Under the pieces are notes generated by a model. It was given only the letters and a program-made list of their open reading frames with translations. It was not told the origin of the DNA and did not search any database. A stretch of DNA of 64,000 nucleotides from an uncultured Thalassotalea sp. (GTDB lineage: Bacteria > Pseudomonadota > Gammaproteobacteria > Enterobacterales > Alteromonadaceae), in NCBI GenBank assembly GCA_947502355.1, contig CANMZP010000005.1, positions 1 through 64,000 on the forward strand, written 5' to 3'. Within the stretch, counting starts at the first letter, position 1; the number at the start of each line of letters is the position of its first letter. Both the position numbers and the translations under genes were made by a program. Shown piece by piece: positions 53,357-63,024 of the stretch.

Positions 53357-54436
53357 ATGTTCAAACATTTTACGCTTGCTTTCATTTTTATCGTCAGTTT
53401 CAACGCTTACGCGGCAAAAATTAAAGATATATCAAATATTACCGGTATCCGAACCAACAGTTTGTCTGGCTATGGCTTAGTTATTGGTCTAGATGGAACG
53501 GGTGATCGTGGTAACTTAGGCGGCGAAACGCTTAAAAATCTGCTTAATTATCACGGTCTGACATTAGACTCTTTTGATTCAAGAAATGTTGCGGCTGTTA
53601 TGGTAACCGCCGAGCTCCCATCTTTTGCAAAACCAGGTCAACGTCTTGATATCGTCGTTTCTTCTGTTGGTAACGCAAAAAGCCTATACGGCGGTCAACT
53701 TATCACGACACCATTACAAGGTATAGATGGCCAAGTATATGCCATGGCACAGGGAACGCTTGTGACTGGTGTGGGGGCAAGTGGTGACGATGGCAGTGAA
53801 GTGAAAATTGGTGTAAAGACTTCTGGCAGCGTACCTAATGGTGCTTCCGTAGAAAGGTTGATCCCAACCGATATTGCCGATGATGGCTATGTCTACGTAA
53901 ACCTTCGACAAGCAAATTATGCCAATGTGAGTGAGATCATTAAGCAAGTAAATTTAACCTTTGGTCAAGGGGCTGCGATTGGTGTCGATAACACCAGTGT
54001 AAAAATTATGGCACCAAAGCAAGGGACTTCCCACCACGCTAAATTTATGGCGGTGTTGGAAAACCTTGATATTAATTTAACCCAATCAAATGCCCGTGTT
54101 GTGGTAAATAGCCGATCGGGTAGTGTGGTAATTACTGGAGACGTTGAGTTGTTTCCTGCTGCCGTAACATTTGGCCGAACCATGATAAGTATTAACAATG
54201 ACGCTGAGGTTTCTCAACCGAATGCGTTTGGCGAAGGCCGCACCAGAGATGTTTTAAACTCGACCATCGAGATTGAACAAAGTGGTGGCATCATGCATCA
54301 CATCCCAAAATCACGAAATTTAAAAGATTTAGTGAAGGTAATAAACTCTATGGGATTACTACCTGATGAGTTGGTCGGCTTAATGGAAGCGTTATCTCGA
54401 GCCGGATCGCTACAAGCTGAACTAATCATTTTATAA
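53357..54436 (+). CDS. flgI: Flagellar P-ring protein FlgI
   Basis: A 359-residue periplasmic ring protein with a signal peptide (HFTLAFIFIVSFNAYAA). Standard blocks are KIKDISNITGIRTNSLSGYGLVIGLDGTGD, SSVGNAKSLYGGQLITTPLQG and the end MGLLPDELVGLMEALSRAGSLQAELIIL, given in pieces. It needs FlgA for assembly, whose gene lies on the other arm of this cluster. Confidence 0.97.
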   Translation: MFKHFTLAFIFIVSFNAYAAKIKDISNITGIRTNSLSGYGLVIGLDGTGDRGNLGGETLKNLLNYHGLTLDSFDSRNVAAVMVTAELPSFAKPGQRLDIVVSSVGNAKSLYGGQLITTPLQGIDGQVYAMAQGTLVTGVGASGDDGSEVKIGVKTSGSVPNGASVERLIPTDIADDGYVYVNLRQANYANVSEIIKQVNLTFGQGAAIGVDNTSVKIMAPKQGTSHHAKFMAVLENLDINLTQSNARVVVNSRSGSVVITGDVELFPAAVTFGRTMISINNDAEVSQPNAFGEGRTRDVLNSTIEIEQSGGIMHHIPKSRNLKDLVKVINSMGLLPDELVGLMEALSRAGSLQAELIIL

Positions 54437-54541
54437 AACGTGCAAGAATTTTTATTCCTTGTCGCTGTTAGGTAATAGATAACTCTTTTTTGAAATACCA
54501 GTAACACCGATAAGTGGATTCATATACAAAAGCGAACATTG

Positions 54542-54829
54542 ATGAACGATATATTAAACGTAAACCATAACGTATCAACACTGGCATCAACACAGGTATC
54601 AACAACGACGAATGAACAGAAGTCTTTGGAAGCTGTGGCACAGGCCTTTGAGAAAATGGTGCTTGATCAAGCTTTTGCTTTTACCCCAATTGCCAAAGGA
54701 AACCTGAGTAATCTTGGTTATGCACAAAAAAATTCGGTCGTAAATGATCTATTTAAAGAAGAGCTGCATAACCAAAGCGAAGGTATGTTAATGGATACGT
54801 TCATCAAGCAAATGCAAACAAGTTTATAA
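54542..54829 (+). CDS. flgJ: Rod-binding protein FlgJ, short form
   Basis: A 95-residue protein holding only the rod-binding part of FlgJ (VAQAFEKMVLDQAFAFTPIAKG, VNDLFKEELHNQSEGMLMDTFIKQM). The muramidase domain that follows in E. coli FlgJ is absent. ATG at 54542 is used rather than TTG at 54539. A 105-base gap after flgI is the longest inside the flgB-flgL block. A separate lytic enzyme must open the peptidoglycan for this rod. Confidence 0.87.
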   Translation: MNDILNVNHNVSTLASTQVSTTTNEQKSLEAVAQAFEKMVLDQAFAFTPIAKGNLSNLGYAQKNSVVNDLFKEELHNQSEGMLMDTFIKQMQTSL

Positions 54830-54842
54830 GGTAGAATAACAA

Positions 54843-56471
54843 ATGACAAATGTCCTTGATGTGGCCCTAAGTGGGATGCGAGCAGCGCAAAAAGGCATGC
54901 TTGTAACCAGTAATAATGTGGCCAATTCAACCAACGAAGATTACAGTAGAAGACAGCTTAACTTATCCACTTCCGAAGGGGGCGGTGTTCAAGTTGGCAG
55001 TATCAGTCATTTTGCTGATCGCAGTTTGCAAGTGCGTCAACTCGATGCCACATCAAGCTATCATTATGGTCATCTATGGGCCGATGTTGCCAATAATACT
55101 GAAGACTTCATGAGCTTGCTCAGTTCAGGCTTTACTGACGCAACAAATTCTTTATTTGCCAGCTTCAGTGAATTAGCCTCTTCGCCAGGAAACCATGAAT
55201 CCAAAGTGTCGGCTTTTTCTGCATTACAAACAATGCAAAGTAACTATGATAACGTTAACTCACATTTGTCTGAGACATCGTCCAGTGTCGACTCTATGCT
55301 CAAAGTGCAAGTAGAAACCGTTAATAATCTAGCCAAAGGCATTGCCGATAACAATTTACAGTTAAGATCGGCGCAGTCGGAAGAGCAAAAGTTGACCCTA
55401 ATGGTTGACCGTTCAAAAATGTTAAAAGAGCTTTCAGCTATCACCGATGTTCGCACCGTTCCATTAAGTAATGGCGAAATTGATGTGTATATTGGCGATG
55501 GTGTTTCTCTGGTTTCCCGCTCTTATCCGCAACAGTTGTCCCTATCGTTAAATGCGGATAACAAAAGTTTTGATTTTACCATGAATGGTCAGGAAATTAC
55601 TGACAAGATGACCGGCGGCAAAATTGAAGGGATCGTGTCTGGCTATACGGATTTTGTTCAACCTTCGGTGAATAAAACCGGCCACCATGCTTTTTTAATG
55701 GCCGCTTCAATTAATGATGTATTTAATCAATGGCAGGACGAACAAGGTAATCCACTTGCGCAGTCGCCAGTAAAATCTTTTTCTACGACCAGTTCCTCAG
55801 ATCACGCCCACGGCATTGATAGCACGGGAAAAGGTGCAAAATTATCATTTCAAACAACGGTGGACACCAGCAGTTTTCCACCTGAAGATTTAGGTGCTTT
55901 GCCACAAGAAATTAGCATTAAGAAAACCGCTTCTGGTTATGATGTCTTTAATAAACGTACAGGCGAGCTCATTGGTTCACCGAATACCTTATCTACCCCG
56001 GTAACGATTAATGGCATGACCATTAGCTCTTTACCTGCAGATGTTGAGATGCAAGAAGGGGAAGAAGTGACAATGATGCCGTTTATTAATGCCAATAGTG
56101 AATTTGAAACCACCTATGAAAATGCGTCTAGCATGCCATGGGGAAGTGCTGAGCAAACGGTTGCATTATCGAACTTGATAAAAGACATGGGCGATACGCC
56201 ATTTTTACACCAAGGCACGGCTTCACTAAAGTCGGATAACCCATTTTTTGATAATGAGCTTATTACCTTATCAAAACGCGTGAAATCCACATTAGAGTTT
56301 GATCAACTAAATTTAGAACAATTAAATCAACAGGTTATTTCTCAGCAAGGTGTCTCGCTTGATGAAGAGGCGGCGAATCAAATTCGTTATCAAGAATTAT
56401 ATGAAGTGTCTACGCAATTGGTTCAAACCAGTAAGTCGATGTTTTCAACGTTATTAAATGCGATAAGCTAA
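54843..56471 (+). CDS. flgK: Flagellar hook-associated protein 1 FlgK
   Basis: A 542-residue hook-filament junction protein. The N-terminal block LDVALSGMRAAQKGMLVTSNNVANSTNEDYSRRQL and the C-terminal VSLDEEAANQIRYQELYEVSTQLVQTSKSMFSTLLNAIS are diagnostic; the middle is variable, as usual. Length is like E. coli FlgK (547). GGTAGAATAACA precedes the ATG. Confidence 0.95.
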   Translation: MTNVLDVALSGMRAAQKGMLVTSNNVANSTNEDYSRRQLNLSTSEGGGVQVGSISHFADRSLQVRQLDATSSYHYGHLWADVANNTEDFMSLLSSGFTDATNSLFASFSELASSPGNHESKVSAFSALQTMQSNYDNVNSHLSETSSSVDSMLKVQVETVNNLAKGIADNNLQLRSAQSEEQKLTLMVDRSKMLKELSAITDVRTVPLSNGEIDVYIGDGVSLVSRSYPQQLSLSLNADNKSFDFTMNGQEITDKMTGGKIEGIVSGYTDFVQPSVNKTGHHAFLMAASINDVFNQWQDEQGNPLAQSPVKSFSTTSSSDHAHGIDSTGKGAKLSFQTTVDTSSFPPEDLGALPQEISIKKTASGYDVFNKRTGELIGSPNTLSTPVTINGMTISSLPADVEMQEGEEVTMMPFINANSEFETTYENASSMPWGSAEQTVALSNLIKDMGDTPFLHQGTASLKSDNPFFDNELITLSKRVKSTLEFDQLNLEQLNQQVISQQGVSLDEEAANQIRYQELYEVSTQLVQTSKSMFSTLLNAIS

Positions 56472-56481
56472 AGGTCATTAC

Positions 56482-57444
56482 ATGAGAATTGCAGACGCAA
56501 ATATTTCAAGTCAGGCAAATGCCAATTTACAGTCATTGAAGAATAAGATTTTTACTTCATCACAGCAAGTTATGTCGGGTAAGCGATTTGAACGTGCTTC
56601 AGACTCTCCTGAGCTTGCGGCCCGTTCAAGATCTATCGAGAGTCAAATTGAAAACTATCGAAATGATAACGACAAATCGGAAGTGGCTAGAATTCGATTA
56701 ACCGATATCGACAATAAAGTCGACTCAATGAGTACTCTAATTAATAATATACAAACGGAATTGATGCGCGTTGGTGGTGCTACTGGCAGCACGACAGATT
56801 CTCAAGCAGACATTGCGCAACTCATTAAAGGTGATATTGAACAGTTTGTTTCAATCATCAACCGTGAAGGAGTCTATGGCGATAATTATTTCTCAGGTGG
56901 TGAAGATAAAGCCATTGAATTGCAATATGGTCCAGATGGTGAGTTAACTGGTGCGCTATATGTCGGAGGTAAAGAGCCACTTTACGCTGATGTTGGTGGT
57001 GGTTTAAAGGTTAAAACAGACTCTCCAATCACTAACTTGTTAGGTTCAAACGAAGTACCACCGGTACCGCCTGCTACGGAGCCTACTATTGAGCTAACGG
57101 TATTAAACGATTTAATTGCGTTAACCAATGAACTGGCCGATCCAACGGATAGTGCAATACCTCCAGCATTAATGGATAATGCTCAATCGGCTACGGGTGT
57201 ATTAGACACGGCAATGAGTTCACTTATTATTGAGTCTGGTCGAAATGCCGAGTTGCTAGATAAGATGACTAATAACTACGATGAACTGATCCTTGGGTTA
57301 GAGGTACAGCTAGCAGATACTGCTGGTATTGATGAAATAGAGGCAATAGCGGAGTTTTCTCAACAGCAAACCCTATACAATACTTACTTGCAAATTACTG
57401 CACAAATGAGTAATAACTCTTTGTTTGATGCCATTTCAAGATAG
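56482..57444 (+). CDS. flgL: Flagellar hook-associated protein 3 FlgL
   Basis: A 320-residue flagellin-like junction protein. The N-terminal ANLQSLKNKIFTSSQQVMSGKRFERASDSPELAARS segment and the C-terminal helical SQQQTLYNTYLQITAQMSNNSLFDAIS are standard for FlgL. A Pro/Glu-rich insert (EVPPVPPATEPT) lies near residue 195. It ends 8 bases before the GGDEF-like gene. Confidence 0.93.
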   Translation: MRIADANISSQANANLQSLKNKIFTSSQQVMSGKRFERASDSPELAARSRSIESQIENYRNDNDKSEVARIRLTDIDNKVDSMSTLINNIQTELMRVGGATGSTTDSQADIAQLIKGDIEQFVSIINREGVYGDNYFSGGEDKAIELQYGPDGELTGALYVGGKEPLYADVGGGLKVKTDSPITNLLGSNEVPPVPPATEPTIELTVLNDLIALTNELADPTDSAIPPALMDNAQSATGVLDTAMSSLIIESGRNAELLDKMTNNYDELILGLEVQLADTAGIDEIEAIAEFSQQQTLYNTYLQITAQMSNNSLFDAISR

Positions 57445-57452
57445 ACGCAACG

Positions 57453-58160
57453 ATGAAACTACTGCTTGCGAGTAATTCCTCAACGAGTCTGGATGAATTT
57501 CTGAAGAAATTACCGGAAAAAATTGGCGAACCGATTAATATAAACCAAGATGTTGATAGTCCTGCTGTGGTTAATTCTGTAAGAGATTCATCGCAGGTTA
57601 ATTCAAGCAATTGGTGGCAATCATTTTCTGAGCTTCAAACTACCTTTATTAATGATCTACCGTTGATATTGGTTACGAGCTTGTTGTTAACCGCCATGAC
57701 ATTTTTAATCTGGCGAAGGTATGAGGCTAAACGCTCTAAATTACGCTATTTAACGACCTTAACGTCGAAACATTATACGCCTGAGGTGTTTAAAATATTA
57801 GGTAAGCAATGTCATTTGTTGGCTTATCGTACGGGGTATGGCTTTGCGGTAATGACGCTAACCCTAGTGGATAAAAAGGTCTCTCGCAGAAAGCATGATG
57901 AGTTAGCGTTTTGTTTGGCGTCTTGTTTACGCGAAGATGACGTCATAGCCGACTATGGTAATGGCCATTTTAAGATTTTATTGCCGTATTTGGCCGAAGT
58001 AGTCGACTATGAAATAGTCTTATTCAGATTGCGCTCAAGGCTAATACGCACTTCTATTGGGGTCAGTAAAATTGTATACAGTACGGCGGTATTTCCTGAT
58101 GGTGGCTCAACATTTAATCAAATGTTAAGGGCTTGCAGTAGATCTTTTAAGCCTTTATAG
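57453..58160 (+). CDS. Membrane protein with degenerate GGDEF domain in the flagellar operon
   Basis: A 235-residue protein with a polar, Ser/Asn-rich N-terminal 60 residues, one membrane segment at about 70-87, and a C-terminal domain at 125-235 with a short GGDEF-like pattern. The DVIADYGNGHFKILLPY block aligns with the DxxxRYGGDEFxxLLP block of diguanylate cyclases, with GNGHF (169-173) in place of GGDEF, and a TSIGVS strand follows. Loss of the acidic residues means it should not make cyclic di-GMP; it may be a structural or nucleotide-sensing part. It is not a standard flagellar gene. Confidence 0.7.
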   Translation: MKLLLASNSSTSLDEFLKKLPEKIGEPININQDVDSPAVVNSVRDSSQVNSSNWWQSFSELQTTFINDLPLILVTSLLLTAMTFLIWRRYEAKRSKLRYLTTLTSKHYTPEVFKILGKQCHLLAYRTGYGFAVMTLTLVDKKVSRRKHDELAFCLASCLREDDVIADYGNGHFKILLPYLAEVVDYEIVLFRLRSRLIRTSIGVSKIVYSTAVFPDGGSTFNQMLRACSRSFKPL

Positions 58161-58169
58161 AGGGTATTA

Positions 58170-58826
58170 GTGAATAATTTTGTTTCAATAGCGCAATTGC
58201 AAGAAGATCATAAGCTTCAGATACAGCAGTTAAAAGCACAAATTAATGGGTTAGAGACGCAACTAACCCAACAGGGTGAAATCATCAAGCAGCAAGCTTT
58301 GGTTGATAGTGCGGGTCATTATCAACAACTACAAGATGAGGCCTTGCAAGCTCAGCGCGCACAACTTGAAACGGAGTTCCAGCTAAGTTTAACCGGTTTA
58401 GTTGAAAATGAACTGACCAGCAGAACCCAAATATTACAATCTAATATTCATGCTATTGAGAATGCATGGGCTGAATTGACTGAGCTGGTCTTTGAGCACT
58501 GCAGTGAAATTTGTTTACAGATCGTGAAAAAGATCACTTCAGAAGATAGCGCCATTAAATTGGATATCATTAAAAAGAGCTTATTAGATAGTATTTACCA
58601 ACAAAAACTATCCGATGTTCAGCTAACCGTACATTTGAACCCTATGGATGCGGCTAAATTAAAGCCGGTTTGGGAGTCACAAAATATTATGGTTAAAACG
58701 ACCGATTCATTGGCCTCTGGTGATGTGAAAGTATCGTCAGACACTGGAGTGCTCAGTGGTATTTTGGAAGAACGCGTAAAGCAAATCATGGATAGCATAA
58801 ATGATGACCAAGCTCAATCTAGCTAA
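58170..58826 (+). CDS. fliH: Flagellar export ATPase regulator FliH
   Basis: A 218-residue stalk protein. It starts at GTG 58170 after AGAGGG. A Gln-rich coiled coil (about 10-75, LKAQINGLETQLTQQGEIIKQQ in part) is followed by the FliH C-terminal domain (HCSEICLQIVKKITSEDSAIKLDIIKKSLLDSI, then DVKVSSDTGVLSGILEERVKQI). It binds FliI and links it to the export gate. It overlaps fliI by 26 bases. Confidence 0.9.
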   Translation: MNNFVSIAQLQEDHKLQIQQLKAQINGLETQLTQQGEIIKQQALVDSAGHYQQLQDEALQAQRAQLETEFQLSLTGLVENELTSRTQILQSNIHAIENAWAELTELVFEHCSEICLQIVKKITSEDSAIKLDIIKKSLLDSIYQQKLSDVQLTVHLNPMDAAKLKPVWESQNIMVKTTDSLASGDVKVSSDTGVLSGILEERVKQIMDSINDDQAQSS

Positions 58827-60153
58827 TCAACAGTTTAAACATAAGTCTGGTCAGGCTTTAGCGCAATTACATGACTTGGATTTAACTTATCGCCCGGTAG
58901 GTAAACTTAAACGAGTGGTTGGCAGTATACTGGAAGCCTCAGGTTTATCCGTTAAAATTGGTCAGCACTGTACCATTACTCATGTTGATAACAGCAAAAT
59001 TAAATGCATGGTTATTGGCTTTAACGGCAAAGATTGTTATTTAGCTCCTTTGCACCCCGTAGAGGGACTATGTGCTGGGCTTATCGTTGAACCTGACGAC
59101 CATGCCAATAAAATCCCGGTAAGTTTTGCCTGTTTAGGTCGGGTATTTTCACCGTTAATGGTACCGATTGACGGGAAAGGCGATATTTATGATACGAGCC
59201 ACTATCAACCACTAGAAGCGCACCCCATTAACCCCATGTCACGAAACCGGATCACTAAGAAGTTGAGTGTAGGGGTTAAAGTCATCGACAGTTTACTTAC
59301 CATTGGACAAGGTCAGCGCATTGGTATTATGGCCGGCAGTGGGGTGGGTAAAAGTGTGCTTATGGGGATGATCACCAAATTTTGTGAAGCCGAAGTTATT
59401 GTTATTGGCTTAGTCGGTGAGCGTGGTCGAGAAATTAAAGAGTTTATTGAAGATTGTCTTGGTGATGTGGGATTACAAAAGTCCGTTGTTATTGCTTCTC
59501 CGGCCGATCAGCCTCCATTAATGAAAATACAAGCGGCTGTTGTAGCCACGAGCGTTGCTGAATACTTCAGAGACCAAGGTAAGCAAGTCTTATTATTTGT
59601 TGATTCATTAACCCGCTATGCGCAGGCTCAGAGGGATTTGGCATTAAGTATCGGTGAAGCGCCAGGGGCAAAAGGCTATCCACCTTCGGTGTTAAGTAAA
59701 GTTAATAATTTACTCGAACGAACTGGACCTGGTAGCTTAGGTCAAGGCGATATTACCGCATTTTATACGGTGCTTTCAGAAGGGGATGAGGTGAACGATC
59801 CTTTAATTGATAATGTTCGTTCCATTGTCGATGGGCACATCTTATTGTCTAGAGAAGTGGCCTCTTCGGGTATTTATCCTGCTGTAAATATTAACTACTC
59901 AGCAAGCCGTTTAATGAATCACCTAATATCCAAAGAGCATTTACAGTGCGCCATGGAATTTAAAAAATACTGGGCTTTATATGAACAAAATAAAGAATTA
60001 CTTAGTATCGGTGCCTATCAAAAAGGCAATGATGCCGAGTTAGATAAAGCATTCGCTTTAATATCGAAACTTAGAGAGTTTGTAAGCCAGCAGTTTGACC
60101 AAAGCGTTAGCAGTGATGATTCTTTTATGCAATTAAGATCCATATTTCGTTAA
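58801..60153 (+). CDS. fliI: Flagellum-specific ATP synthase FliI
   Basis: A 450-residue export ATPase. Walker A GIMAGSGVGKSVLMGM is near residue 180, Walker B QVLLFVDSLTRYAQAQR near 265, and the GYPPSVLSKVNNLLERTG and DPLIDNVRSIVDGHILLSRE blocks are typical. ATG at 58801 or the next codon at 58804 may serve as start. It ends the operon that began at fliE; a strong hairpin follows. Confidence 0.96.
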   Translation: MMTKLNLANQQFKHKSGQALAQLHDLDLTYRPVGKLKRVVGSILEASGLSVKIGQHCTITHVDNSKIKCMVIGFNGKDCYLAPLHPVEGLCAGLIVEPDDHANKIPVSFACLGRVFSPLMVPIDGKGDIYDTSHYQPLEAHPINPMSRNRITKKLSVGVKVIDSLLTIGQGQRIGIMAGSGVGKSVLMGMITKFCEAEVIVIGLVGERGREIKEFIEDCLGDVGLQKSVVIASPADQPPLMKIQAAVVATSVAEYFRDQGKQVLLFVDSLTRYAQAQRDLALSIGEAPGAKGYPPSVLSKVNNLLERTGPGSLGQGDITAFYTVLSEGDEVNDPLIDNVRSIVDGHILLSREVASSGIYPAVNINYSASRLMNHLISKEHLQCAMEFKKYWALYEQNKELLSIGAYQKGNDAELDKAFALISKLREFVSQQFDQSVSSDDSFMQLRSIFR

Positions 60154-60258
60154 GCATAACCGCACTAATATTATCGATAGAATTGAACGAATCAAAAGAA
60201 CATCCAATCTTATTGTGTAACCAAAAATGAAAAACGCGCCTTAACAATTGTTTTATTG

Positions 60259-60298
60259 AAAATATGTTCCCCTGTGTAACACGGGGTTACATATTTTT
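60259..60298 (+). terminator. Intrinsic terminator between fliI and fliF
   Basis: AAATATGT (60260-60267) pairs with ACATATTT (60289-60296). Inside it CCCC (60269-60272) pairs with GGGG (60283-60286), and GTG pairs with CAC around a TAA loop. T residues run to 60298. It lies in a 204-base gap and suggests that fliF begins a new transcription unit. Confidence 0.78.
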
Positions 60299-60357
60299 AC
60301 GCAATAACCTCATATCATCACAAAATATAATTACTATCTTCAACATATACAGCTCGA

Positions 60358-62082
60358 ATGAATGTAGAAAACATAAAAATTTGGTTTACCAACCTTAGCC
60401 AACCTCATTTAATAAAAATCGCGGTTTTACTTGGTTTGAGCATTTCCCTAGCTGTTACCGTATTACTTTGGGCCACAAAAACAGAGTCGGCATTATTAAT
60501 TTCAGGCCTAAAAGGTAGTGAGATTGCCGAAGTTACCAGTCTTATTGAACGCAACGGCATAACACCGCAAATCGAGCCATCTTCGGGTTCAATTATGGTA
60601 CCTCCGGAGTCGGTGTATGAAATGCGTTTGAAAATCGCCGCAGCAGGCTACCCAAAGTCTCCCGTAGAAGGTTATGGTTTATTTGATAAACAACAACAAG
60701 GTGGCATGCTAAGTCGTAAAGATGATGATTTGCTGCAGCGCAGAGTATTAGAAGGTGAATTAGCCCGATCAATTTTAACCATTCGTGGCATTGAAAATGC
60801 CCGCGTACATCTGGTTATAGGTTCTAAAAATGGCCTTTTAAGAGATAAGGTTGAGTCAAAAGCCAGTGTTGTGATTGAGTCGACAGGTGGATTCACGTTA
60901 ACCCAAGAGCAGGTATTAGCGATTGTTCATATGGTCTCTACCAGTGTGCAAGGATTGGACGCTGCCAAAGTGTCTGTCATTGACCACAAAGGTCGATTGT
61001 TATCGGCAAACCAGTCTGAGCAAAAAATGGTTGCCAATAAAAACCTCAATTATAAGCAAAAACTAGAACAGTTACTGAGCAAAAGAGTTGAAGATATGCT
61101 TGGCGTTGTGATGGGCGTTGAAAACGTAAAAGCGCAGGTTCATGCAGAAATTGATTTTAGTAAACGATCTGAACAATCTGAAAATTTCGATCCGGCAAGT
61201 CAAGTGGTTCGTAGCCAGCAAACGGCTAAAACCAATCAAACCGGCACCTCAAATGCTGTAGGCGGCAGTGCCAACAGCACCGAAGGCGCAGGCGGTGGCG
61301 GCAGTAAGAATAAAGCCGAAAACGAAACCAACGTTGTCAATTATGAAGTAGACAAAATGATTTCAACTCGCGAGTATGCGGGAGCGATGATTGAAAGGCT
61401 TACGGTATCGGTTGTTGTCAATGATCATAAGTTTTTAAACCCTGAAACCAATAAATTTGAATATCGACCGCTTGAAGATGCTGAGATCGAAAGGTTTATT
61501 GGATTGGCAAAAGCAAGTGTCGGCTTTAGTGATGCTCGCGGAGATGAAATGGTATTGGTTAATGCCAGCTTTGAGCGTGCCGATTACTTTGTTGATGCGA
61601 CGACAGAGCAAACTGAAAATCTTGTCGATACCTTATTGCCGTACGTTAAATATTTGCTTGCTCTTGTCATTTTATTATTCACTTATCTATTGGTTATCAG
61701 ACCGTTGTTAAGGGATATTTCAAAAGCTTCAGAGTCTAGTGATTCAGCAGCGGCGCTAGCCGAACCTGAGTTAGAAAATTATGACCCAACCGCCTTAGAT
61801 AATCAGTCCGCTAATGTGAATTCGACGGGCAGTGATGCAAACTCATCACCTTTACCAGATGTTAACTCAGAAGAAAAAACGAAATCTTATGAAGAGTTGC
61901 ATGGGGAATTGCTAGCTGCTGTTGAAAAAGATCTTAATTTAACCTCTGCGGTACTTAAAGAATGGTTAAATATGGAGCCATTAAATTTGGTGTTAAATGA
62001 GGATCTTACCAAGCTTGAAGAAGGTGAGGAAGAGGAACCTAATTATGCTAATCAAAATGCTATTGAACCTGCGAGGCCATAA
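60358..62082 (+). CDS. fliF: Flagellar MS-ring protein FliF
   Basis: A 574-residue MS-ring protein with membrane segments at about 20-40 and 430-450. The YscJ/FliF domain has RRVLEGELARSILTIRGIENARVHL and QGLDAAKVSVIDHKGRLLS. A Gly/Ser/Asn-rich linker (GGSANSTEGAGGGGSKN) lies near 300-320, as is usual for FliF. The C-terminal FliG-binding tail ends with ELHGELLAAVEKDLNLTSAVLKEWLNME and an acidic stretch. ATG at 60358 is used. Confidence 0.95.
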   Translation: MNVENIKIWFTNLSQPHLIKIAVLLGLSISLAVTVLLWATKTESALLISGLKGSEIAEVTSLIERNGITPQIEPSSGSIMVPPESVYEMRLKIAAAGYPKSPVEGYGLFDKQQQGGMLSRKDDDLLQRRVLEGELARSILTIRGIENARVHLVIGSKNGLLRDKVESKASVVIESTGGFTLTQEQVLAIVHMVSTSVQGLDAAKVSVIDHKGRLLSANQSEQKMVANKNLNYKQKLEQLLSKRVEDMLGVVMGVENVKAQVHAEIDFSKRSEQSENFDPASQVVRSQQTAKTNQTGTSNAVGGSANSTEGAGGGGSKNKAENETNVVNYEVDKMISTREYAGAMIERLTVSVVVNDHKFLNPETNKFEYRPLEDAEIERFIGLAKASVGFSDARGDEMVLVNASFERADYFVDATTEQTENLVDTLLPYVKYLLALVILLFTYLLVIRPLLRDISKASESSDSAAALAEPELENYDPTALDNQSANVNSTGSDANSSPLPDVNSEEKTKSYEELHGELLAAVEKDLNLTSAVLKEWLNMEPLNLVLNEDLTKLEEGEEEEPNYANQNAIEPARP

Positions 62083-62085
62083 AAC

Positions 62086-63024
62086 ATGCTAGTAACTGAA
62101 GGGGCGAAAAAAGCAGCCGTTTTACTGATGCTTTTAGGCAAAGATAAAGCAGAGAGTTTATTGCAAAATTTTGGCGAAGGAGAAATCGCTCAAATTAGTG
62201 ATGCAATGAACCAAGTGGGCAGTTTAAGCAAATCAGATGCTGTCACGGTAATGAATGATTATTTAACACGGGTTGAAGAGTTGGCCCTACCAGGAGACGG
62301 TATTGGCTTTGGTGCTTCATTGTTAAATAACCGACAGACTCAGGGCGTTCAAGTGGATGCTCTGGACATGTTATCAACATTACCTACCGAAAAAGTTGTT
62401 GAGATCCTGGAACATGAACATGAGCAAGTGATTGCGGTCATTCTTGCTTATTTTGATGCGGAGCATGCTGCGGATTGTTTATTAAAATTTGAAAAAACGT
62501 TAAGGGATGAATTGGTACTTAGAATTTCAGCATTAACCAATTTGCAACCGCAACTTCTGGAAGAGATTAATGCCTCTTTAGGCTCAGTAGTAAGTGATGT
62601 GGCAACCAATAATGTTGCCTTCTCTGGCGCAGAGAAAATGGCTGACATCATTATGAATATGCCAAGAGATGAAGAGCGTAATGTCATGAATTCGCTTGAT
62701 AACTCGCCGGATATGAAAGATAAAGTCTGTCAGTACTTCTTGAGCTTTGAAGAGTGTTCACAATACTCTGCTCGTGAAATGCTGATCATTTTAAAAGATT
62801 TTGATCGTGAAAAATTAGCGATGGCGTGTGCCAAAGAGCCAGAAGAGATTATTGAGAACTTCGTTAAGTCGATGAGTTCTAGGGCGCAAGCTGCCTTTAA
62901 AGATGAGTTGGTGTTAATAGCCGCTGAAGCCTCAACGGAATCAATTGAACTTGCACAACGCGATTTTATCTTCCACGTTAAAAACCTACTAAACAGTAAA
63001 AAAATTACTCGTAAAGGCAAGTAA
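62086..63024 (+). CDS. fliG: Flagellar motor switch protein FliG
   Basis: A 312-residue rotor protein. The N-terminal FliF-binding domain (GAKKAAVLLMLLGKDKAESLLQNF), the middle domain with EHEHEQVIAVILAYFDAEHAADCL (EHPQR-type motif), and the C-terminal charged torque helix region (MSSRAQAAFKDELVL) are present. It is slightly shorter than E. coli FliG (331). It follows fliF by three bases; the next gene starts immediately after its stop. Confidence 0.93.
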   Translation: MLVTEGAKKAAVLLMLLGKDKAESLLQNFGEGEIAQISDAMNQVGSLSKSDAVTVMNDYLTRVEELALPGDGIGFGASLLNNRQTQGVQVDALDMLSTLPTEKVVEILEHEHEQVIAVILAYFDAEHAADCLLKFEKTLRDELVLRISALTNLQPQLLEEINASLGSVVSDVATNNVAFSGAEKMADIIMNMPRDEERNVMNSLDNSPDMKDKVCQYFLSFEECSQYSAREMLIILKDFDREKLAMACAKEPEEIIENFVKSMSSRAQAAFKDELVLIAAEASTESIELAQRDFIFHVKNLLNSKKITRKGK

